The notes below the pieces were generated by a model, which saw only the letters and a program-made list of their open reading frames with translations, was not told the DNA's origin and did no database searches. From positions 4,607 to 68,606 of the forward strand of contig MNCI01001406.1 of assembly GCA_015680685.1 (NCBI GenBank): 64,000 nt of DNA, read 5' to 3'. Positions 11,555 to 21,964 of the stretch are shown here, piece after piece; the stretch's first letter is position 1; each line of letters begins with the position of its first letter. The translations under genes were made by a program, and so were the position numbers. This DNA is from Gnetum montanum (taxonomy: Eukaryota > Streptophyta > Gnetopsida > Gnetales > Gnetaceae).

Positions 11555-14507
11555 GAATAATATTGTTACGACTAGGACCTCCACACAATCTTCATTAAAC
11601 AAGAAGGAGAAATGTAAGAATAAGGATGGTTTGTTATGTTATGCTTAATGTTGTTATTGCTGCTTAGGTTTTGAATGTTTCATAGTCTTAACTTATGATT
11701 TTAGTTTTTGTTACATCTTAGTCTTACTAGATGTGCCTATGGCAATGTTAAGTGGTTGTTTTTTCTTTTCTTTTTGTAGGGTCTTCCACTTCTTTTAACT
11801 TCACCTTATCTATTTCAGGATTCCTTGAGGATACCATCATCTTAAAATTTGGTAAGGTGAGGCTAGCATAAATGTGGTTGAGGGGATTGGCTCCTAGGAA
11901 CATCTAAGCAAACATTAAACATGTAGTCATGCTTGATGTTTTCATGGAACCTATCCCCTCCATCCTTACCACAGAGATGCTAAATGTTATTAACTCCTTT
12001 GATGTAGGAGCTAGATAGTTTAGCACTATAGTTTGAGGTATTTCAATCACCATTCCTATTAGTAATGAGACCTTCGGTGACTTGTTTGGTAATCTCGCTG
12101 ACCAGATCAAGGTTACCACCAAACCAACAAAGGAGGTTGGCCATCATGAGGAAGTGAAGGAGTGGTTTGGTGCTAGTAAGAGCCATGCCAAGCATGCCTT
12201 GGATGGTTTCATGAATTCTTAAGTAAAGGAATCTTATCCTTTGTTCTGATCTTGTGTCTTTCCTAAACTATTATTATAAAAGAAGATGATCTACATTACA
12301 CAATGATGGACCTTTAAGAAGATCCTAGCAGAGGACACCAGGTTTGACTAAGCTACTTCCTTAGATGCAGTGCTTTGGAAGGAGATCCTTAAACTCCATG
12401 AAGATTCCTCTATAGTAATCCACATGCATTATGCATTTTTTAGCTTATTTAAAGAGGTTCATGGAGTTCTCGGTGGTGAGGAGGAATGAGTGATGGGTGA
12501 GCTAGGACCTAGACCAACTCTCTAGGCCTTAGATAAAGCACATTTGTTCAACCATGTATGCCCAAAACCCACTAGAGGATGTGGGGGAATCACTATCTGT
12601 GACCAATAAAGGAGTTAGTGGTAGTTAGTGTGCTTCCCTTAACAACATTAAGGAGGAGCCTCTCACAGTGCTAGCTAACATCAAGAGGGGTTTAGAGTTT
12701 CACTTTGAGGCTAATGAGGTAGCTAAGGCAAAATTTAAATGGATTTTAGAGGAAGGAACACTAGTGACAAGGAAACCCTCCATGAAGAAGTTCAAATGGA
12801 TGCTTAATAGGTCACATCAAGCAATCATCGATATGTCTTAGCTATGTTTTGGCTATTCTAACCTTTATTTCTTATGGTTGTATTGTTGTTTTATATGATA
12901 ATCTATTTTATGTATAATGGTTGTAGATAAGCATCAAGATATAGTAGCCCAAACTGCCATTATGGAGGAGGAGCAAAGATGTGCCACTATCGTAGTAGAG
13001 AAGGCATAGAGGTGTGCTATTGCTGTAGCAAGGAAAGATAAAAGGCAAGTAGAGGAGGTACTTTAATAGTAGCATGAAGCTAAAGGATTATCCAACATTA
13101 AGCTAAAGGACCTAGAAATCTTGTTCGGTGAACCATTGCTAGGTGCATCCCCTATCATCATCCTAGAGGAGAAAGAGGAGTTAGGTATGCACATGCCTTA
13201 ATGCTACTCATTATATACGATGGTTTTAAGTTTGGTTTTCATTATACCCATTTGATTATTGTTATGCTTGTTGTAGTTCCTGAGCCATGGGAAGAGGCCT
13301 CTACATCTAAGTTTTGTGTGACATCTTGGGTAGAGGTTCCAAATAATATGGAGTTCATGCATGGTGTGACTAAGGATATCATTGATTGGTTGCAATAGGT
13401 GGCATCCAAGATGGGTAAGAACTATGTTTTTATTTTTCTTAGTCATTTTTCTAGATTATAGAGGTATATTTGGATGTAAATTATGTTTAGTGTTATATTT
13501 ATGATTATGTGTTATAGATAGTGCCATCAGTAGCATGGGATCCTAACCATGACATAGAGTTCAATTCCTTACTAAAGCTTTTCTCTGATGTTTAGAATGT
13601 ACCCCTGAAGTTGTATGAAACTGCTACTAATCTTGTAGTTTTGTACATAAAAACTTCATGGGAGTTTCAAAGGTCCAATGAATCACTATAGGAGCAAGTT
13701 GTAACTGTGAGAGAGGAGACCAAGTGGTAGGCTAAGATGATCAAGGATATCTAGGATTGCAAGGCCTTTGTGGAAGTTCAAGTGGCTAACTTAAAGAGTC
13801 TATGAACCAAAGAGATCACATGGGCCTGCTATTGGAATTTCATCTATGACAAGGTGGCACTTTCTAGTGAGATGGTGGAGAAGTAGATGTCGATGGATCT
13901 CATCTCCCAAAAAGCCAAGGATTGGAACAACTATTGTGCCTGGGTCCTAGAATGGGGATGGACACAAAAGGATCATAAGAGAAAATACAAGGCTCATGAG
14001 GCATAGCTTAAGTCACTTAAGAAAAAAATTACTAAATGAAATAAGAGAGAGTTGTTCATCCAATGGATTCAGGTAGAGAATACTTACTAGCTCTTTGAAA
14101 GCACTCTCATGGTTGCTGAATCTACTATTCCTCAAGTTACTATGGCTATAGGTGAGACTTCTATGGCTATAGTATCATGGGATCTAGCTAATTGAACTAG
14201 AGTGAACTAAAAAAACATCCTCATAGGTATCAATTTTGGGGATTTCGACTTGGCTAACATGACAAAAGACTAGATTCTCCATTCTTTAGAGACTAGTTTT
14301 CAACATCTAACCCTAGAGGTCAGTGAGCTAGATTCCTTGTAGGCTTGATACATTTAGATTTTTCTTTAATTTTGTGCTTAGGTTATAGGTTTGTTGTTGG
14401 TTACTAATTGGCTTTATGTTGCTATATTTTAGGCACTAGAAGATGTTGGTGGCCCTAGTAGTGAAGGTGATGATGATCCACCACCACCACCTCCAGATGT
14501 TCCTTAG
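11555..14507 (+). pseudogene. Antisense multi-exon accessory gene of element A
   Basis: This gene-like stretch runs opposite to element A and shows plausible splice junctions. Exon 1 encodes VTTRTSTQSSLNKKEK and ends at a GTAAGAATAAGG donor (about 11,617). Acceptor TTTTTGTAG at about 11,780 opens exon 2, with GISITIPISNETFGDLFGN and HEEVKEWFGASKSH. Further acceptors end at about 12,928 (GGTTGTAG), 13,275 (TTGTTGTAG) and 13,517 (GTGTTATAG); donors include GGTATGCAC (about 13,185) and GGTAAGAAC (about 13,414). Later exons are charged and coiled-coil-like (MEEEQRCATIVVEKA). The last exon, after TATTTTAG (about 14,432), ends DDDPPPPPPDVP and a stop at 14,507. Exon 2 resembles the plant-transposon-type N-terminal domain of the accessory proteins in D and E. 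Many internal stops are present. The first methionine and the exact exon set are uncertain. A captured host gene is an alternative. Confidence 0.5.
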
Positions 14508-14847
14508 CATTCCCTAGTTGTCCATGAGTTTTTGCTTATTGTTGATAGCATGATGTTTATGTTTGTTGATGTTGATGACTAGTGTTAGCCAAAACTTTAT
14601 CATGGATGATTTTATAATTATTATTTAGCATTATTTGAACACATTACTACACAATTTGCCTATGGCTATGTATGTTATAAACATTTTAAATTTTAGGTTT
14701 CAGTCTTATTTTTTCCTATATTTTTCTAGTGTTGTAATTTTATCATGGCTTTATGGTTTTAAGGTTTTGATGTTATAAACACTGTAAATGAATAGGCTAT
14801 AAATGGTTATGTTGGTTATGTTTGCTATAAGTGTTGAAAATGGTTGG
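14508..14847. other. AT-rich sequence flanking element B
   Basis: Downstream sequence of the antisense gene, without coding signal. It ends in GTTGG (14,843-14,847), the left copy of the target duplication of element B. Confidence 0.5.
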
Positions 14848-15628
14848 TCATGGGACGCGATATTGCGTCTTCGTACGCGATATGATGGTGCGCTGCCAAG
14901 TCTATAAATAAGAGGCGTCTCTCCCTTGTTTCTTATCTAGGCCTAGACCGTAGCGAAACTCTAGCAGTTTTTCCCCTCCAGAGATAGAATAATTTTCATG
15001 TGCCTGTAGTAGGAACTCCAAAGTGAACGGATCTTTATTTGAGCAAATATTGTACTTGAACACAAGTTTGTGTACGACAATAAAGATGAACTTCTTGGAT
15101 AAACCTTGTAGTTCATGGAATAGGCTAATTAAGATTTTATTTACTGTTATTTATTATTCATCATTTAAATGCTTTATTAATCATTAAATCTCTCTCAACC
15201 CTTCTCTCCTAGTTAAGTGCCTCAGTACGACCACTTCGAGCATGTACGTTACGCTTGGTGATCCTAATAACGACTAGCATTTGGTAACCAAGGTTGCATC
15301 GGTTCAGGGTGTGAATGCTAAGTGGGAATAGATGCCGATGCTAGGTTAGTTAAGGCTTAGTTAGTTAGTTAAAGTTAGTCAAGTAGTCTCTTCACCCTTC
15401 ACCTTATTAGCATAGGAGATAAAACAAAAAAAAAATAAAAATCACACACCTTAGACTTACTTAACCATACAACCATGAAAACTACAAGTAAGTCTGGGAA
15501 GACAACGAATGATTAACCTTAAGTGTTCCATGAGGCATGTAGGCACTTAGTCTATGGATTTAGACTGGATCGTGCATGCTACACTTGTATTCGTATGGTT
15601 GAGTGTAGGGGTACCTCACCACTCATCA
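14848..15628 (+). repeat. Element B 5' LTR
   Basis: It begins TCATGGGACGCG (TGATGGGACGCG in the other copy, so the TG start is mutated) and ends CACTCATCA. It carries CpG-rich palindromic words (CGCGATATTGCG, TACGCGATAT) at about 14,855-14,883 and a TATAAATA box at 14,903-14,910. A stretch with ATTCGTATGGTTGAGTGTAG near its 3' end is shared with D. Confidence 0.9.
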
Positions 15629-15629
15629 T

Positions 15630-15647
15630 TGGCACCGTTACCAGGGA
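15630..15647 (+). promoter_or_regulatory. Element B primer-binding site (tRNA-Asp type)
   Basis: TGGCACCGTTACCAGGGA starts two bases after the LTR. It differs from the complement of the plant tRNA-Asp 3' end (TGGCGCCGTTGCCGGGGA) only by G-to-A changes. This primes minus-strand DNA synthesis. Confidence 0.85.
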
Positions 15648-15773
15648 CTAAGTGTTTGTGCGCTAAGTAGAACATAGGAAATTATCCATATCGTTGGGAG
15701 CCTAAACGAACCCTTAGGGTTAATTAAAAGAAAAATTATATAACGGTTAAATAGCACACTAAATTAAATCAAG

Positions 15774-18374
15774 ATGTCTTCTTTGAACAATAGTAATTCA
15801 CCACCTAGGGATCATACTAGAAACAATCGGTAGCATAGAACACATAACCAAAATCTGCTAGATCCTCAACTGCATCGGGTAGTGTATACTCATCCTGATG
15901 ACTACATACTAGATTTTACCTTTATCCTCCATCAGGATGAACAACTATGATGGAGAGACTTGCAAGGTAACATAGTGTTACCCCTAGATTAGTTAGTTCC
16001 AAACATGCTCCTCTGTGCTTTTGCATAGATCGACATGACATAGCTATATGCTAAATACATTCTAGGCGATATCGACACAAGGGATTATCATCCCATAGAA
16101 AAAAAATGTTTAAGGGACTCATGGTAGGAGAGCCACCACACATTGTTGAAGGGAAAAGGGGTTCTGCACGTCCTAAGTGAAATTGGAGATGGTGAACCAC
16201 TTCTAATGGGTTCTCCATCCAATGATGTTTCCCCTCCTAATGATGGTGAGGAGGTGGGGTATCAGAACTTACGCTTTACAATACACAACCCTGGTTCTAA
16301 TCCCCGTGAATGCCAACTATTCATTGAGGGAACAACAACACATGTCAAGGATGGGCACTTGGATTGTCATCATGATCAGGGCTGTAGTAGCCGAAGAGAA
16401 GGTAAGAAGCATCATCATGGCGATGGTTCTCCTTCTTCTTCCCCTTCATCACATTACTCACCCTCTCCTTCCACATCTGGGTGTAGCCACCAAGAGCATA
16501 AGAGTGAGGATAGAGGTAGGAAAAATGAGAGACCTCAACAAGAGAGTCAAGAGCGAGGACAAGGGCATGAATGAAGGGAAAGTAGGGAACAACGTAGACA
16601 TCACAAACGTCATGAAAGAGATGATCATGACGAGCCCCTACTTGCCACCTAAAGTATGCTAGACATCACGAAGGTAGTTAGAATACCGACAAGGCATCAA
16701 AATGATAGCTGGATTAAGCGCTGAGACATGAATAATATCCCATGTTTCGAAGGGGGATACAACGCTGATATGAAAAATCATTTACAAGCATTCCACGATG
16801 CCTGCACCTTGCAAAATATAGAAAATGAGTGGCAGAAACTAAAGTTGTTTCCTAGGACACTCACAAAGGAAGTAGAGAGTTGGTACCAGTCCTTAGAGCT
16901 AGAAACCATTAGGAGATGGAGTACAATGTTAGAATTGTTCAATGACAAATACCAAATGTACTCTAGAGTGTCTAACTTGCGTAAGCAGATCCAAGGATGG
17001 AAACAGGGTAATCACGAACCATTGGATGCTGCCATGGGCTGATACTATACATTGTTTCCTAGGCCATGGTTATGCATAATAGGACCAACTTCGCCACCTC
17101 GTAGATGGGCTAAGGTATGAAACTAGGAGAACCCTTGGGACTTGTGCTCAAGGGAGACTATCAGAACTTAGATCCCATGAAATTCATTGCTTGTTGGAGC
17201 AAGTAGCCAAAGAAGAAGGGGAGCTATGGAAAAGAGAGAGCACAGAAGAATATAACCACAGTCATGGGGGATGCCACCACCTGGACAACGACACCCTTAC
17301 TGGCAACCTGATCCTTATGGCTATTACGTGTAGCAGCCGATTTCTCCAAGTGAATCTATGGGTCACACAACTCTCCAAAGTTACCACCAAGTTCGAGAGT
17401 ACTTTAGAAGGACTCCTTCTCCTCCGAGAGACACTCCACATCCATCCCATCCTTCAAATCCATTCGTCACTCTTCCGTTAGTAGTTCCACTACCACTTGC
17501 TCCAACAATGCAAGGGAAACTCCCCACTCAACTGCAGCAACGTAACGCTACGAGAGCCGTAAACATTCAACCTGCTGCTGGTTCTGACTACCGCAAGAAG
17601 AGAAGACCTTTCTTCAAAACCAAAAGCCCAGAAAAGCTCTCATAATAACAAGAGGTTGAGTTTGTGCACGCTCCTCCACCATACAAGACTTTAGGGCTCC
17701 CTTCAGTTCAACAATAGAGCTTCACACATACAGTTATGTTAACGGATACCGTTACCAATTAGATTAAGGTAGGCCACCTTCCTAGGAAACTCTCTGATCC
17801 TGGAAGCCCCTTAATCTATCTACAAGTCACTAGGAATGAACCACATAAGGCTCTTCTTAACTTAGTTTCCGGAGTTAACTTAATCTCACGAGAAATGTAT
17901 CAAGCCTAGAACCTGCCCCAACTCAAGAACAACAATATTCAACTTGAGCTGGCTGACCAGTCCATCATCATTCCCTTGGGATTGGTGGAGGACATCGTTA
18001 CCACTGTGTATGGTTGGTCATACCCAGCTAACTTCTTGGTGATAGACGTTAACAGTAACAATGGGGGCTTCCCAATTATAATGGGAAGGCCATGGCTGAG
18101 TACAATAGATGCATACCTAGGGATCCACGATCTTTCCTTGAAGATATCTAAGGTAAAAATTTATGGAAAGATTAAGAAGAAGAAAGTTCTGTGCATCACA
18201 TACAGTGACTCAGAGGATGATGACATGGAGGAATGCTTAGCATCTCTTCCATGTAATTGGTATGCCCTAGAAACAAAAATACAAAGGTGCATGTATGTAG
18301 CAACCACACAAGTAGTGGACACCCCGTGGTTGACAGCTACTAGAAAGAACAAACCATCAACATGTGTGGAATGA
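15774..18374 (+). pseudogene. Element B gag-protease
   Basis: One reading frame starts at ATG 15,774 (MSSLNNSNSPPRDHTRNN) and ends at TGA 18,374, interrupted by point stops and by a pair of compensating frameshifts between about 17,043 and 17,270. Gag (about 16,728-17,040) has FEGGYNADMKNHLQAFHDAC, KLKLFPRTLTKEVESWYQSL and FNDKYQMYSRVSNL, a typical retrotransposon gag core. A proline-rich linker follows (about 17,350-17,560). Protease (about 17,760-18,160) has ALLNLVSGVNLIS at the active site and IIMGRPWLSTIDAYLG as its C-terminal signature. The catalytic Asp is replaced by Asn. The product would form the capsid and cleave it. The coding sequence ends with an acidic tail (SDSEDDDMEE) and no pol follows. 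Confidence 0.85.
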
Positions 18375-20499
18375 ACTGTGGAAACAACCCATGCTCTCAA
18401 AGAAGGCATAGACACATTGGAATATGAACGTCACCAACTTCCACCCCTAAACCTGAAAACATCAATTGGGAGAAGTTGGACACTTTTGAAAAATTCAAAT
18501 AGGCACTTATTATTTCAGATCTCTCCCTTTCCATTCAGTCATGGGGTCATGGGGGAGATGGCCACCTATGCTGATCATTTGGGGCCCTCAGTTCTTTTTA
18601 TTTTTTGTTTTATACATTTTTGTTTTACATGTTTTTTTACACATTTTTGTTTTACACATTTTTGTCTTGCACATTTTTGTTTTACAACTTTCTTTAACTT
18701 TTCTTGTTTTTGTTTCACAACATCGTTATACTTTTTCATTTTTTATGTGTGTTTGTATGTGTGTTATCCATCTTGTAAGTTTGTCACCCAATAACTGTTC
18801 TTAATGATGGTATGAACTGTTTCCTATTGATTCCTAATGTTTGGTTTTTACCTTTAAGTTACGATGTTGATACTAAGGTATTTTTCTTTTGATATGACAG
18901 GTAATGAATCCACTTCATCCATTCATCCACAATTTTCTATGGTCTCTCTTGGCTTGGAAATGTATAGTCCCTTTCTAATAAGAACATTAACGAACTGGTG
19001 ACTGGGTATTTCTCAAACTAAGGAAGGACTCAAGGATTGAAAAGGGTGTGACTTCAAGGGAACTTGACGCATTTGTGTTGGCCATTCTCTTGGGTGCTTG
19101 GATGTTTTCTTCTTGAGTTTTCTTACCATTCTGATGTCACTCAATTATCGGGAAGTTGAGCTAATAAAAATAACAAAGTCTTTGCATGGTGTGGTTCTCA
19201 AGAATAAACACATAAAACAAGAATAAAAGAAAAAAGAAGAAGTGAGAATTCAAAGCACACCCCTTAGAAAAAATAGTCCCTTGGGCTACAAGCACTAGTT
19301 ATGGAACTTAAATAAACATGTTCCCTCTAACTAAGGCCCTTCTTTCTTCCCATTCTCTCCTCCTTCATTTTGTCGGAATGGTGGTGGCTCTTGGGGGAGG
19401 CATTCTTGCTATTCAAGAGGATGGATTGGCCAAATACATTGATGCGAAGTCACTAGATGTGGTTTGTTTGAGGCCAGAGTTGGAATGAGATTTACCAGGT
19501 CACATTAATCATGAAACACACAAGGGGCTATTCACAACCTTGTTCTTGAGATTCCATTCTATTCTCTTCTCTCCATCCTTCTCTCCATTCTTCACCTCAT
19601 TGTTGATTGTATCATTAGTGTATATTTTGGTATATGCATTGTTTTCTTTTTGGTAAATTCTTGTGGTTAAGACTTTAACTCTTGTTCCAAAGGACATTCC
19701 CAAAGCCTACAGACTCTTCGAATGTGGATTTGTTAGGGCATTAAGGGCATGAGCTTGCTTTGGGGAGGACCCACTGGCATTCCTATTTTGTGCATTCGTT
19801 AAATTCTTTCCCTTAACATTTTCGAAATCCACTTTATTTTGTTCATTTCCATCTTGACATCCATTTCATCGATGTAATAGTTGTTTTTTTTCTCCATCTT
19901 TCTTATTCTTTTTCATTTTCCATTCTCTCGCTACCAGAGGTTCGTGATTAGTCATGGGGGTACAGGGCCTAATTTTTTCGATTTTCTCCTAACCCCTACA
20001 CCTTCGGTAGTCACCAATATGATATATCCAAATCCGCAATTAGCCATACCACAACCTAGCCAATGGACCTTTCACTGAGGCAACGTATCAACTGCATTGA
20101 AATTCACTTACCCTTGCTAATACAAGACTGTGTTGTGTGTGCAGATGGCAATCATAAAACAATGAATTGGATTTGGAGGGAACATTTGGATTGGATTGGA
20201 TTTGTGCTAAAGCAGCTATGCAAGGAATGAGATTGATGATGCGCTTACGGATGGACAACGAAAGGTGAAATCTTGGCATTGGTAGCAAAATACTTCTTCT
20301 CTCTTCTCTCTTAGTTGCCAAATGAGGCCTGATGTCAAATGTAATAGGGTGTTCAATATTGTTGTTATGAACACCAATTTTGTCATGTCTTGTAATGATG
20401 ATCCGTTCACATGTCATCCCATTCACTATTAGTTCCATTTGAGTCAATAATCCCATACCTTCCTAATGTTTTGTAAAGAACTTGAGGAAAATTTTTCAT
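18375..20499 (+). other. Element B non-coding region between protease and purine tract
   Basis: No supported gene. It holds AGTCATGGGG at 18,537, and a T-rich block of about 15 bp repeats (CATTTTTGTTTTACA-like, 18,610-18,690). A block around 19,020-19,080 is shared with D (53,755) and E (49,855), with GTGTGACTTCAAGGGAACTTG. The module CTTTGGGGAGGACCCACT lies at 19,758-19,775, and a second exact copy of the terminal purine tract lies at 19,948-19,962. A 122-codon minus-strand frame at 20,088-20,456 has no recognisable domain. Confidence 0.6.
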
Positions 20500-20514
20500 T
20501 TAGTCATGGGGGTA
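20500..20514 (+). promoter_or_regulatory. Element B polypurine tract
   Basis: TTAGTCATGGGGGTA lies directly before the 3' LTR start TGATGGGAC. D has the equivalent CAGTCATGGGGGTA at the same place, and E has TCAACTCTGGGGGTA. Confidence 0.75.
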
Positions 20515-21240
20515 TGATGGGACGCGATATCATGTCTTCCCCTATTTCTTATCTAAGCCTAAACTGTAGCAAAACTCTAGCAATTTTTCCCCTCCAGAGA
20601 TAGAATAATTTCCATGTACCCGTAGTAGGAACTCCAAAGTGAACGGATCTTTATTCAAGCAAATATGGTACTTGAACACAAGTTTGTGTACGGCAATAAA
20701 GATGAACTTCTTGGATAAACCTTGCAGTGCATGGAATAGGCTAATTAGGATTTTATTTATTGTTATTTATTATTCATCATTTAAATGCTTTATTAGTCAT
20801 TAAATCTCTCTCAACCCTTCTCTCCTAGTTAAGTGCCTCAATACAATCACTTTGAGCATGTGCATTACCCTTGGTGATCCCAGTAACGACTAGTGTTTGG
20901 TAACCAAGGTTGCATCAGTTTAGGGTGTGAATGCTAGGTGGGAATGGATGATGATGCTAGGTTAATTAAGGCTTAGTTAGTTAGTTAAAGTAAGTCAAGT
21001 AGTCTCTTCACCCTTCACCTTGTTAGCATAGGAGATAAAATAGAAAAGACATAAAAATCACATACCTCAGACTTAACCATACAACTGTGACAAGTACAAG
21101 TAAGTCTAGGAAGAGAACGAATGATTAACCTTAAGTGTTCCATGAGGTGTGTAGGCACTAAGTATGCGGAGTTTGACCAGATCGTGTGTGCTACACTCGT
21201 ATTCGTATGGTTGAGTGTAGGGGTACCTCGCCACTCATTA
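20515..21240 (+). repeat. Element B 3' LTR
   Basis: Matches 14,848-15,628 from TGATGGGACGCGATATC to CACTCATTA. It lacks about 55 bp including the palindromic words and the TATA box, so this copy has lost the promoter core. Confidence 0.9.
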
Positions 21241-21960
21241 GTTGGGCTACAAGTTTATAAATGACCATAGGGTAGGGATTTCCTACCAATTTTAAACCAT
21301 GGTGAGCCATGTAATATTGCTAGTTTAAGACCATGATGGAATGTGTGTTCGATGTATAATTAGTTTGTTAGTTTTAGGCCATGGTGGACCATGTGTTCGA
21401 TGCTGCCAATTTTACATCATGATGGGCTCAAGTCGTAAGGAAAGATATGTTCTTGTTTGTTTTATGTTTTAATATTTTTATGGGTTTTCTAGTTTTAATC
21501 TTTTTATGATCTTTTTTATGTTTATATCATGACAAAAAAAGAGTAAAAGAAATGAGAAGGTTTTAATAAATAAAAATGTAAACAAAAGTAAATTCTTAGG
21601 CTACATGTGGAAAAAGGTTAAAATAAAGCAAGCAAAAAAGGCATAAATAGGTAATAAGAAAATCTAGGCTAACTAGCTATAAATACATATGGTTATAATG
21701 TCACAAGGGCATGGGGTAGATGGATCGAGATGTACTTATGAAAATGCTTCCTAATCTTTGAGAGATTAGGAAATGTGTATGGCTTGTTTTACACAAGTTT
21801 GTATTCCCCATCCCCTTCATTGACAATGTTAAAAGGGAGCACTTCCCATAGCATGTCCCATGATCCATTGTTGTTATTTTTTGCCTTTTCTACTCTCTTG
21901 GGTTTCTTAAATTGGTGGTTGGAAGTTTCTTCCTAAAACTCCAATTCATATCCTTACACT
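21241..21960 (-). other. Element A spacer downstream of protease
   Basis: Starts with GTTGG, the right target-duplication copy of B. It is non-coding, with three TTTTA(G/A)(G/A)CCATGGTG-type motifs (about 21,290, 21,375 and 21,405) like those at 5.5 kb and 9.4 kb. The remainder is A-rich. Confidence 0.55.
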
Positions 21961-21964
21961 ATAT

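Larger units (their letters stand above)
14848..21240 (+). mobile_element. Element B: Athila-like gypsy element lacking RT and integrase
   Basis: A complete LTR element inserted in A, with a perfect 5 bp target duplication GTTGG (14,843-14,847 and 21,241-21,245). It has two LTRs, a tRNA-Asp-type primer site, gag and protease, and a terminal purine tract. No reverse transcriptase, RNase H or integrase is visible between 18,375 and 20,514. It therefore looks non-autonomous, depending on an E-like partner for pol. LTR type, gag and primer site match D and E. Confidence 0.85.

Noticed and set aside
18378-18804. Overlapping phenylalanine/leucine-rich frames after B protease
   Set aside because: Produced by a T-rich tandem repeat; no counterpart in relatives.
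20088-20456. 122-codon minus-strand frame in element B
   Set aside because: Lies in the non-coding 3' part of B with no recognisable domain and no counterpart in D or E; probably chance.
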